A program made the position numbers and the translations under genes. Shown piece after piece: positions 54,506 through 64,000 of a DNA stretch of 64,000 nt. Every line of letters starts with the position of its first letter. Positions within the stretch are counted from its first letter, which is position 1. Origin of the DNA: Agrobacterium tumefaciens (lineage in GTDB: Bacteria; Pseudomonadota; Alphaproteobacteria; Rhizobiales; Rhizobiaceae); contig NZ_CP115841.1 of NCBI RefSeq assembly GCF_013318015.2, positions 2,101,001 to 2,165,000 on the forward strand, written 5' to 3'. The notes below the pieces were generated by a model. It did no database searches, had not been told where the DNA came from, and worked only from the letters and a program-made list of their open reading frames with translations.

Positions 54506-55213
54506 ATGGAGTCTAGTCTGATCCTAGTTTGGCAGGGTGGTTGGATAAGAGCCATTCTGCAGGGGGCCGCAATAACGATTGCCGTCGGTACGGTCAGCAT
54601 GCTTGTCGGTGCGTTGATCGGAACCTTGTGCGGGGTCATCAAGTGGGCGCGGATATTCCCGCTGACACTTGTGGTAGACGCCTATACCTCTCTCGTGCGG
54701 GGGGTGCCGGAACTGCTTATCATCTATCTGCTGTTCTTTTCTTCCGTGCAATTCGTGACACAGGTTGCCACAGCTTTCGGATATGCTGCCCTTGCGGACA
54801 GCGGATATGCCTTCATCATTGCCATCATTGCCATCGGTACGATTTCAGGCGCCTACTCGACCGAGGTTATCAGGGGAGCATTGGCTTCCATTCCGACGGG
54901 ACACATCGAAGCTGCGCGTGCACTGGGGATTCCCGGGCGCCGCATCTTCAGGCGCATCATCATCCCGCAAATGCTACGCATTGCCATCCCCGGCATGAAC
55001 AATGTCTGGCAGACAACCATCAAGGACACGGCACTGGTATCGGTTGTCGGGCTGCAGGAACTGATGCGCGCCGCCTCGGTTGGCGCCGGTAGCACCCGCA
55101 ATCCCCTGATTTTCTTTCTTATCGCAGCCGTCGTGTATTTCGCGATCACCATCATAAGCCAGGCTGGATTCGACAGGGTCGAACGCCTGGTGAGACTAAG
55201 GGCGAGGAAGTAA
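54506..55213 (+). CDS. Amino acid ABC transporter permease (HisQ/OccQ type)
   Basis: 235 residues from an ATG at 54506, with five hydrophobic segments. The conserved permease stretch reads YTSLVRGVPELLIIYLLFF, and the coupling loop is GALASIPTGHIEAARALG. The longer frame upstream of 54506 lies in the spacer and is not protein-like. It ends 4 bases before the second permease start. Confidence 0.92.
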   Translation: MESSLILVWQGGWIRAILQGAAITIAVGTVSMLVGALIGTLCGVIKWARIFPLTLVVDAYTSLVRGVPELLIIYLLFFSSVQFVTQVATAFGYAALADSGYAFIIAIIAIGTISGAYSTEVIRGALASIPTGHIEAARALGIPGRRIFRRIIIPQMLRIAIPGMNNVWQTTIKDTALVSVVGLQELMRAASVGAGSTRNPLIFFLIAAVVYFAITIISQAGFDRVERLVRLRARK

Positions 55214-55217
55214 CGCG

Positions 55218-55904
55218 ATGGATATCGAATTCCTGAAAACATCGATGCCTTTCCTCTTGAAAGGACTTTCCACAACGGCGACCATAACCGCGATATCTGT
55301 CGCGATCGGTTTCAATCTCGGCCTTGGTCTTGCGCTCATGCGGCTGTCCGAAAACCGCTTCCTTGCCGGGTTTGCAAAATATTACAGCATGGTCTTTCGC
55401 GGTACACCGCTGCTTGTACAACTGTTCCTGTTTTACTACGGGCTTGGCCAAATTGGATTTATCAAAGGCAATGCCATAACGTGGTGGGTGATTAGTGATG
55501 GTGCGCGCTGCGCGGTCATGGCGATGGCGCTCAACACAGCCGCCTATACATCGGAGATTCTGCGAGGCGGATTATTATCGGTTCCCGCGGGTCTCAAGGA
55601 AGCGGCCAAAGCCACGGGAATGTCACCATTTATGCGTTTCCGCCGGATCGAATTCCCGCTCGCCATTCGCCAGGCTCTGCCGGCTTACGGCAATGAGCTG
55701 ATCCTCGTCGTCAAGGGTACGAGCCTTGCCTCGACAATCACGGTTCTCGAGATCACGGGATATGCAAAGCGCCTGATGAGCCAGACATTCGCGATTTTCG
55801 AGGTTTTCGCTCTGGCCGGTGCCATCTACCTCGTCATCAACCTCACCCTCGTCATGCTCATCCGCATGCTTGAGGCACATCTGATGCGTCACGAAGCGCG
55901 CTGA
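55218..55904 (+). CDS. Amino acid ABC transporter permease (HisM/OccM type)
   Basis: 228 residues with five hydrophobic segments, the YSMVFRGTPLLVQLFLFYYG motif and coupling loop GGLLSVPAGLKEAAKATG. It pairs with the preceding permease to form the channel energised by the peptidase-ATPase fusion protein. A GC-rich hairpin follows. Confidence 0.92.
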   Translation: MDIEFLKTSMPFLLKGLSTTATITAISVAIGFNLGLGLALMRLSENRFLAGFAKYYSMVFRGTPLLVQLFLFYYGLGQIGFIKGNAITWWVISDGARCAVMAMALNTAAYTSEILRGGLLSVPAGLKEAAKATGMSPFMRFRRIEFPLAIRQALPAYGNELILVVKGTSLASTITVLEITGYAKRLMSQTFAIFEVFALAGAIYLVINLTLVMLIRMLEAHLMRHEAR

Positions 55905-56018
55905 AGGCCATTAGACTCGAACCTTACGACTGCCTGTCACGCGCATTTATGGACTATATCGCCGCCTGGACAGCCAAAAAAATGGCGTTCTGAAACGTAG
56001 TCGCCTATATCGTGTCCG

Positions 56019-56043
56019 CGCCGCGCGCCTAGAGAGCGCGGCG
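56019..56043. terminator. Hairpin between the convergent transporter and FAD dehydrogenase operons
   Basis: CGCCGCGC (56019-56026) and GCGCGGCG (56036-56043) form an 8-base-pair stem with a 9-base loop, then TTGT. It lies between two convergent stops, so it probably ends both transcripts. Confidence 0.6.
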
Positions 56044-56051
56044 TTGTCATG

Positions 56052-57473
56052 TCAGCCGGTGACTTTGCCGGGGTTAAGAGTGTATCCGCCATCGATTGCG
56101 GCCTTGATCTGCGTCATCAGGGCAAATTTTACCGGGTTCGCTGTCTCCCGCAACGCATGAATGCGTTTGGAGCCGATCCCATGTTCCGCCGAGAACGAAC
56201 CACCCGATTGCGTCAGGTCGCGGTAGAGAACGGATTCGATGGCAGCAATCTTGGCGGGCGTCAGAGCTGTCCCGGCTGCATTGAGAACAATGTGAAGATT
56301 GCCATCGGCAATGTGGCCGAAGAGGTAGGGATCGAGGAGAGGATCGATTGACCGAAGCTCCGGTACGCAGCGAGCCACATATTCTCCGATCTGCGACAAG
56401 GGGACGGAGACATCAAAGGACGGCGCAGCCGGATATCTGCGATAGATAAGGTCCGTGTCCTCCCTCAGACGCCACAACTCTGCTTCCTGCGCCTTCGATG
56501 TTGCGACGACAGCGGACACGTTCGGATAGGTTTCATACAGCTCCTCGTAAATCCGGCCGAGCTCCATCTGAAGCTGTTCCTCGTCACCGCCGGCCAGAGA
56601 CACGATGAGGTTGACGGGATAGTCAGGGGCATAATCTGGCGCCGACCAAAGGTGCTCGCCCGCCGTCAGGGAGAAAAACGAATTCCAGATCGCTTCCGCC
56701 GCACGCATGTGGCCATACCTCACGGTCAACCCCAGCCTGGTCGCCTCAAGAGCCGCTTCAACGGAGGGAAGCCCAAAAAGTGCGGTTGCGGTTGCTGCGG
56801 GAACCGGCTCCAGCTTGATGGCAACCCTGGTCACAATACCAAGCGTACCCTCGGCCCCGATGAAGAGATGCTTGAGATCGTATCCTGCGGCGTTCTTCAC
56901 CACGCGTGTCAGGTCGGAATATATCGAGCCATCAGGCAATACGACTTCCAGCCCGAGCACGCGATGTCGCATCACCCCATATCGAAAGGCAGAAATCCCG
57001 CCGGCATTGGTCGAGACCATTCCGCCAATCGTGGCAGAACCACGCGATGGCAAGTCGATGCCTGGCTCGAGACAATGCTCCGATGCGGCCGCCTGCAACG
57101 CTTGAAGCGTAACGCCCGCCTCCACAACGGCAACCCGCTCATCTGGATAGATTTCCACGATCCGGTTCAGCCGGGCGGTCGACACCACGATTTGACCGGG
57201 GACGGACACACCCCCGCCAACAAGCCCGGTTCGGCCACCCTGTGGTACAACCGATATACCATGGGCAACCGCAGTTTTTATGATCGACGCAACCTCGTGC
57301 GGAGATGAAGGGAAAGCAACCGCATCCGCACCGAAATTCGCAGGCGTTACGCCATAATCGAGATTGGCAACGGCATCACCGCGTTTCAGGTTCGACAGGC
57401 CGATAATCTGGTCGATTTCATTAAGAAACGCGGCGGACAAATCCCGTGTTAAGGCGGTATTGTGTTCGATCAT
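56052..57473 (-). CDS. FAD-linked D-2-hydroxyacid dehydrogenase, GlcD/D2HGDH family
   Basis: 473 residues. The FAD_binding_4 domain (about 40-220) has VVPQGGRTGLVGGGVSV and PSRGSATIGGMVSTNAGGI split by a turn. The C-terminal FAD-oxidase domain closes with SAEHGIGSKR. Relatives oxidise D-lactate, glycolate or D-2-hydroxyglutarate, passing electrons to quinone or a flavoprotein. Last gene of a three-gene operon, overlapping the aminotransferase by 4 bases. A 2-hydroxyacid made from an amino acid could be its substrate here. Confidence 0.92.
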   Translation of the reverse strand: MIEHNTALTRDLSAAFLNEIDQIIGLSNLKRGDAVANLDYGVTPANFGADAVAFPSSPHEVASIIKTAVAHGISVVPQGGRTGLVGGGVSVPGQIVVSTARLNRIVEIYPDERVAVVEAGVTLQALQAAASEHCLEPGIDLPSRGSATIGGMVSTNAGGISAFRYGVMRHRVLGLEVVLPDGSIYSDLTRVVKNAAGYDLKHLFIGAEGTLGIVTRVAIKLEPVPAATATALFGLPSVEAALEATRLGLTVRYGHMRAAEAIWNSFFSLTAGEHLWSAPDYAPDYPVNLIVSLAGGDEEQLQMELGRIYEELYETYPNVSAVVATSKAQEAELWRLREDTDLIYRRYPAAPSFDVSVPLSQIGEYVARCVPELRSIDPLLDPYLFGHIADGNLHIVLNAAGTALTPAKIAAIESVLYRDLTQSGGSFSAEHGIGSKRIHALRETANPVKFALMTQIKAAIDGGYTLNPGKVTG

Positions 57474-58591
57474 GACGCGACTTTTGCCTCACGAAGCTTA
57501 TCTTTGAGTGAGCGTAACGCTTCGAGAAAACGGTCGTTTTCCGCAGGAAGCCCGACGGTCACACGAATGAAGCTGGCGAACTCCGGTTCTTTCCAGGGTT
57601 TGACGATGACGCCATGGGACAGGAAATGATCGAAAGCGATCGAACTGTCGCAACCAACATCGATGAAGAGAAAATTCGTCTCAGAGTCCGGAACGAAAAG
57701 ATCAAGCGAGGCGATTGCCGCAGCCATGCGCCTGCGCTCCTTGACGACGCTTTCGACGGAAACCCGCATCCAGTTTTCGTCATCGAGCGCGGCAACTGCG
57801 GCCAATTGCGCGGCCGCATTGACGTTGAACGGTGTCTTTGCAGATGACATGGCCTGTGCCAGCCGCTCATCGGAAGCCACGGCATATCCGACGCGCAACC
57901 CAGCCAGCCCATAGGCCTTCGAGAAGGTTCTGAGCACGACCCAGGAGATAGCGCTGTCAGCCAGTGTCTTAAGCCCATCTGGCGTATTCCCGTCGCAGAA
58001 TTCGAAATATGCTTCGTCGAAAACAAGCAACGTCTCTTTCGGGACAGCTGCAATGAGGCTTGAGAGCTGATCCTGTCGCAACGCCGGGCCCACGGGATTG
58101 GAAGGCGAGGAGATGAAGAATATCGATGGCTTTTCGCGCAATGCGGTCGTCATCGCCTCAAGATCGAACCGAAGATCCTTCGTCATCGGTATCTTGATGA
58201 TTTTCGCACCATTTGCTCTAGGCTCGATTTCGTGAAGGCCGAAACCAGGTATCATCGCGACCACGGTAGCATCCGGACGCAGGACCGCGCGACAAACGGC
58301 AGCGATCATCTCTTCGGAGCCGTTTCCAATGACAATCCGGTTTCCGGCAACGCCGAGCTTTCGACTAAGCGCATCACGCAAGATCACACAGGCAGGATCC
58401 GCATAGCGTGAAGGGTCGAGACTGGCCAGCGCAGCGGTTACCTTCGGAGAGCAACCATATGGATTCTCATTGCTGGCAAGGGCCGCAATATCGGTCAAAC
58501 CCGTCTTGCTTCGCGCAACGGCGATATTCATTCCAGCATTATAAGGCGGGAGTTCAGCAACGTGCGGGTTGAGTCTGAGTGTATCGGCCAT
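57470..58591 (-). CDS. PLP-dependent aminotransferase, HisC-like (fold type I)
   Basis: 373 residues from 58591; a longer frame to 58672 would run into the reductase gene. Class I/II aminotransferase features are LASNENPYGCSPKV, NGSEEMIAAVCRAVL, SPSNPVGP, DEAYFEFCDG and the PLP lysine in RTFSKAYGLAGLRVGYA. It resembles histidinol-phosphate aminotransferase, but a catabolic cluster with no other his gene argues for turning an imported amino acid or amine into a keto acid. Confidence 0.9.
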   Translation of the reverse strand: MADTLRLNPHVAELPPYNAGMNIAVARSKTGLTDIAALASNENPYGCSPKVTAALASLDPSRYADPACVILRDALSRKLGVAGNRIVIGNGSEEMIAAVCRAVLRPDATVVAMIPGFGLHEIEPRANGAKIIKIPMTKDLRFDLEAMTTALREKPSIFFISSPSNPVGPALRQDQLSSLIAAVPKETLLVFDEAYFEFCDGNTPDGLKTLADSAISWVVLRTFSKAYGLAGLRVGYAVASDERLAQAMSSAKTPFNVNAAAQLAAVAALDDENWMRVSVESVVKERRRMAAAIASLDLFVPDSETNFLFIDVGCDSSIAFDHFLSHGVIVKPWKEPEFASFIRVTVGLPAENDRFLEALRSLKDKLREAKVAS

Positions 58592-58632
58592 GGGTTGATC
58601 TCGCTGATTTGGATAAACGCTGGAATCTGGTT

Positions 58633-59742
58633 TCAGAGGTCGAGTACGACTGAACTCACGGGCTTGGAACAACAGAGGAGAATCTGCCCGGACGGCACGT
58701 CATCCAGCGGCTCTTCCACATATTCAACGTCGCCGGACACAAGGTTTTGGACACAGCTGCCGCAGACACCCGCGCGACAGGAGAATGCTGGCTCAATACC
58801 CCGGCTCTCCAGAAAGCTCAGGATGGATTCCGAGGCTGAATCCCACTCGAATCTGGCATTTGACTTTCCAAGAACGATCTCGATGCCGGAGTACTCAGGC
58901 TCTGACGCCACCGGAGCAACAGTGAGGCTGAGGTTTGCTTCCTTCTTCGGCTGCGATGGCGAAAGCAGGGAGGCAGGCCCGAAAAACTCGTAGGCAATCT
59001 TGCTTTTCTCCAAGCCGAGGGAGAGGAGCAGGTCATACATCGCCTGCATGAACGGCGGTGGTCCGCACATATAGACTTCGTAATCGTCCAGCGGCAGAAA
59101 CGACTGCAAGGTCTCCCGCGTGATGAAACCGGCGGAATGGAACAGCCCGGCTTTAGCATCCTCGTCGGTCGGAAAACGATAACAGTAATGAATATGGACG
59201 TTGCTGCGCTGTTCAGCGAGCACCCGTACTTCTTCACGCAGCGCATGGGTAGCAGCCCCGTCGCAGGCATGGACGAACCAGACGGGCCGATCGCTTTCCG
59301 CAACCAAGACCTTCAACATGGATATCGTAGGTGTCAGCCCGACGCCACCGGACAAGAGAATAACCGGTCGCTGACTGGCCTTGTCGAGTTTGAAGGCACC
59401 ACGCGGCCTGTCAATATGGATGACCGCACCCTCTTCTACGGCGTCATGGAGCCAGCACGAAACAAGACCATCGGCCATATCGGGCGCTAAAGCGGCCTCC
59501 CGTTTCACGGTAATACGATAGACTCCGATCTCATTTGGTCCTGACGAAACCGTGTAATTCCGGACAAGCGGTTCTTTGCCTTCGGGATGCGGTATCTGGA
59601 TCGTCAGAAACTGGCCCGCCTCAAAAGTACACCAATCCGCAGGATCGACAGGCGTGAGGTAAAATGACGTGATCGTGGCACTCTCGCGCACCTTGCGCTT
59701 TACCTCGAACGGGCGAAAACGTGGATCCAGGCGGGTCGTCAT
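58633..59742 (-). CDS. Ferredoxin-NAD(P)H reductase with C-terminal 2Fe-2S domain, electron donor of the Rieske oxygenase
   Basis: 369 residues. The FAD-binding beta-barrel (1-110) has RNYTVSSGP; the NAD(P) domain (115-265) has LLSGGVGLTPTISML and YMCGPPPFM; the plant-type [2Fe-2S] ferredoxin domain (about 285-369) has CRAGVCGSC and a last cysteine in LLCC. It is longer than VanB (about 320) and resembles HCR/GbcB-type reductases. The split Rieske system (oxygenase at 50362) is connected by the shared LysR-type dyad. Confidence 0.92.
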   Translation of the reverse strand: MTTRLDPRFRPFEVKRKVRESATITSFYLTPVDPADWCTFEAGQFLTIQIPHPEGKEPLVRNYTVSSGPNEIGVYRITVKREAALAPDMADGLVSCWLHDAVEEGAVIHIDRPRGAFKLDKASQRPVILLSGGVGLTPTISMLKVLVAESDRPVWFVHACDGAATHALREEVRVLAEQRSNVHIHYCYRFPTDEDAKAGLFHSAGFITRETLQSFLPLDDYEVYMCGPPPFMQAMYDLLLSLGLEKSKIAYEFFGPASLLSPSQPKKEANLSLTVAPVASEPEYSGIEIVLGKSNARFEWDSASESILSFLESRGIEPAFSCRAGVCGSCVQNLVSGDVEYVEEPLDDVPSGQILLCCSKPVSSVVLDL

Positions 59743-60302
<560 letters not shown>

Positions 60303-60304
60303 TT

Positions 60305-60366
60305 ACCAGCGTAAATCCCTATGGGATTTATCGCGACCAGCGTAAATCCGTATTGGATTTATCGCG
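60305..60366 (-). repeat. Two tandem 31-base repeats next to tRNA-fMet
   Basis: 60305-60335 and 60336-60366 are identical at 29 of 31 positions. Each contains a palindrome AAATCC-N5-GGATTT, and the two differences keep or change only the loop-side pair, so each unit can fold as a small hairpin. They lie directly upstream of the tRNA in its transcription direction. They may be processing signals or a duplicated spacer. Confidence 0.8.
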
Positions 60367-60480
60367 ACTGCATCACAGGGAAGCTGTGATGTATATTGCC
60401 GGAGCAAATTGCCGAAGGCGATTTGTCTCCTTTAAGGGACGCACGAGGCGTTTTCCTTATGTTTTCATGTTCCGTAATGC

Positions 60481-60502
60481 AAAAAGGCCGCTTTGAGCGG
60501 CC
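60481..60502 (-). terminator. Rho-independent terminator between 5S rRNA and tRNA-fMet
   Basis: GGCCGCT (60486-60492) and AGCGGCC (60496-60502) form a 7-base-pair stem with a 3-base loop. Read on the minus strand, the stem is followed by TTTTT (60485-60481). It lies 57 bases after the end of 5S. Confidence 0.75.
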
Positions 60503-60558
60503 CTTTGTATCGGCTGGGCCGAAGAGTTTGCTTGAGAAGATATTTGTTGCGTTTTGCA

Positions 60559-60676
60559 GACCTGGCAGCGACCTACTCTCCCGCGTCTTGAGACGGAGTA
60601 CCATTGGCGCTGGGGCGTTTCACGGCCGTGTTCGGAATGGGAACGGGTGCAGCCGCCCCGCGATAACCACCAGGTC
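60559..60676 (-). rRNA. rrf: 5S ribosomal RNA
   Basis: About 118 bases. The ends GACCTGG and CCAGGTC pair, and the interior has the conserved CCGTTCCCATTCCGAACACGG stretch (given in two parts: CCGTTCCCATTC, CGAACACGG) and CAATGGTACT. Exact ends may differ by one or two bases. Confidence 0.95.
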
Positions 60677-60921
60677 GGCAAAACGCAACACAGTTCATGT
60701 TTTCACATGAGTGTTGTTTCGAGAAGCTGGGAAGCTTGCGCTTCATTTAATTTAACACGTCTTTCTGCGACCCTTCCCGTATGTTTGCCATACAGACCAG
60801 AGGTCGTCGCGCCTTCCGGTTTTTGCTTTCAAGCAAAATACCTGTGGCGCGGCCCGTCCGGAGCGCTATGCGCGTCAGGACAGAACAGATGATGCTCATC
60901 TTTGATGAGCATGAACAATGG

Positions 60922-63734
<2,813 letters not shown>

Positions 63735-64000
63735 TCATTGTCTATGCTCATCCATAGCCGTTCCAAAGGAACGGCAATCCGGTTACCTTTTACAACCAGA
63801 TCATCTCCTGATGACATCGACGTGTTCGATACAATCCTCTTTGAAGGCACGCCGGTGCACTTCGAGGTCGTATCATTAAGACCAGCTTCTCGAGATATCA
63901 TCCGGTGATGCGCGGTCAGGCAACATCAATCCAGCATTCCCATCAGAGGAGCAAAAGCTCCAACAACAAAAATGCCTCGGACAAGCGATCCTTCCTACCT
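63735..64000 (-). other. 23S-proximal part of the 16S-23S spacer
   Basis: 266 bases of internal transcribed spacer. It contains the outer arm of the 23S processing stalk (to 63752) and a short CCGTTCC/GGAACGG stem at about 63758. No tRNA lies in this part; tRNA-Ile and tRNA-Ala would be expected beyond the right edge. Confidence 0.7.

Noticed and set aside
57470..58591. Naming the aminotransferase hisC
   Set aside because: No histidine biosynthesis genes nearby; the catabolic operon context argues for another substrate.
60305..60366. CRISPR-like repeat
   Set aside because: Only two directly adjoining copies without spacers and no cas genes in the window.

Overview
The window is high-GC alphaproteobacterial chromosome, almost certainly from Agrobacterium (biovar 1 / A. 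tumefaciens complex). The strongest marker is a gene for TelA, the protelomerase that makes the closed hairpin ends of the Agrobacterium linear chromosome (9718-11043), next to the lpiA-acvB pair typical of this genus. Other rhizobial markers are an rRNA operon with a 23S helix-9 intervening sequence, an initiator tRNA with an A-U/G-C/G-C anticodon stem, and a CtrA-type site upstream of a chemotaxis operon.

Layout. 1-5171: a Dpp/Opp-type peptide ABC importer (minus strand, running off the left edge), divergent from an M19 dipeptidase, then a small membrane protein. 5447-9429: lpiA-acvB, synthesis and hydrolysis of lysyl-phosphatidylglycerol. 9718-13748: telA and a large DUF1217 repeat protein. 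13802-21104: a complete gamma-resorcylate (2,6-dihydroxybenzoate) catabolic cluster in the order graR-D-A-F-C-B-E-K. The acid is decarboxylated to resorcinol, hydroxylated to hydroxyquinol, ring-cleaved to maleylacetate and reduced to 3-oxoadipate. Inverted repeats in the graR/graD gap and before graK are candidate GraR operators. 21209-24044: a lipoprotein, a frameshifted outer-membrane-protein remnant and a two-component system. 24184-26995: a TetR regulator divergent from an OYE-like demethylase/reductase.

27023-35615: an AfuABC/FbpABC-like importer with a fused double permease, a second paralogous binding protein, and a divergent response regulator/sensor kinase pair. The second binding protein looks like a periplasmic sensor for the kinase. 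35737-46969: a complete accessory chemosensory system (HD-GYP response regulator, STAS, CheY, CheA, CheW, MCP, CheW, CheR, CheB) followed by a ParA-like ATPase and a convergent soluble MCP-like protein.

47397-59742: an apparently unassigned catabolic island. It holds an LLM flavin monooxygenase with its flavin reductase, a LysR regulator, a VanA-like Rieske oxygenase, a metallopeptidase fused to an ABC ATPase with its amino-acid-type binding protein and two permeases, a GlcD-like FAD dehydrogenase, a HisC-like aminotransferase and a VanB-like reductase. Three copies of a GTTWAG-N5-CTAAAC-like dyad lie upstream of the monooxygenase, between lysR and the Rieske gene, and upstream of the reductase operon. 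They suggest one LysR regulon. The peptidase-ATPase fusion and this shared operator are the most novel items. 60226-64000: the distal end of an rRNA operon on the minus strand (23S, 5S, then tRNA-fMet); the 16S gene lies beyond the right edge.
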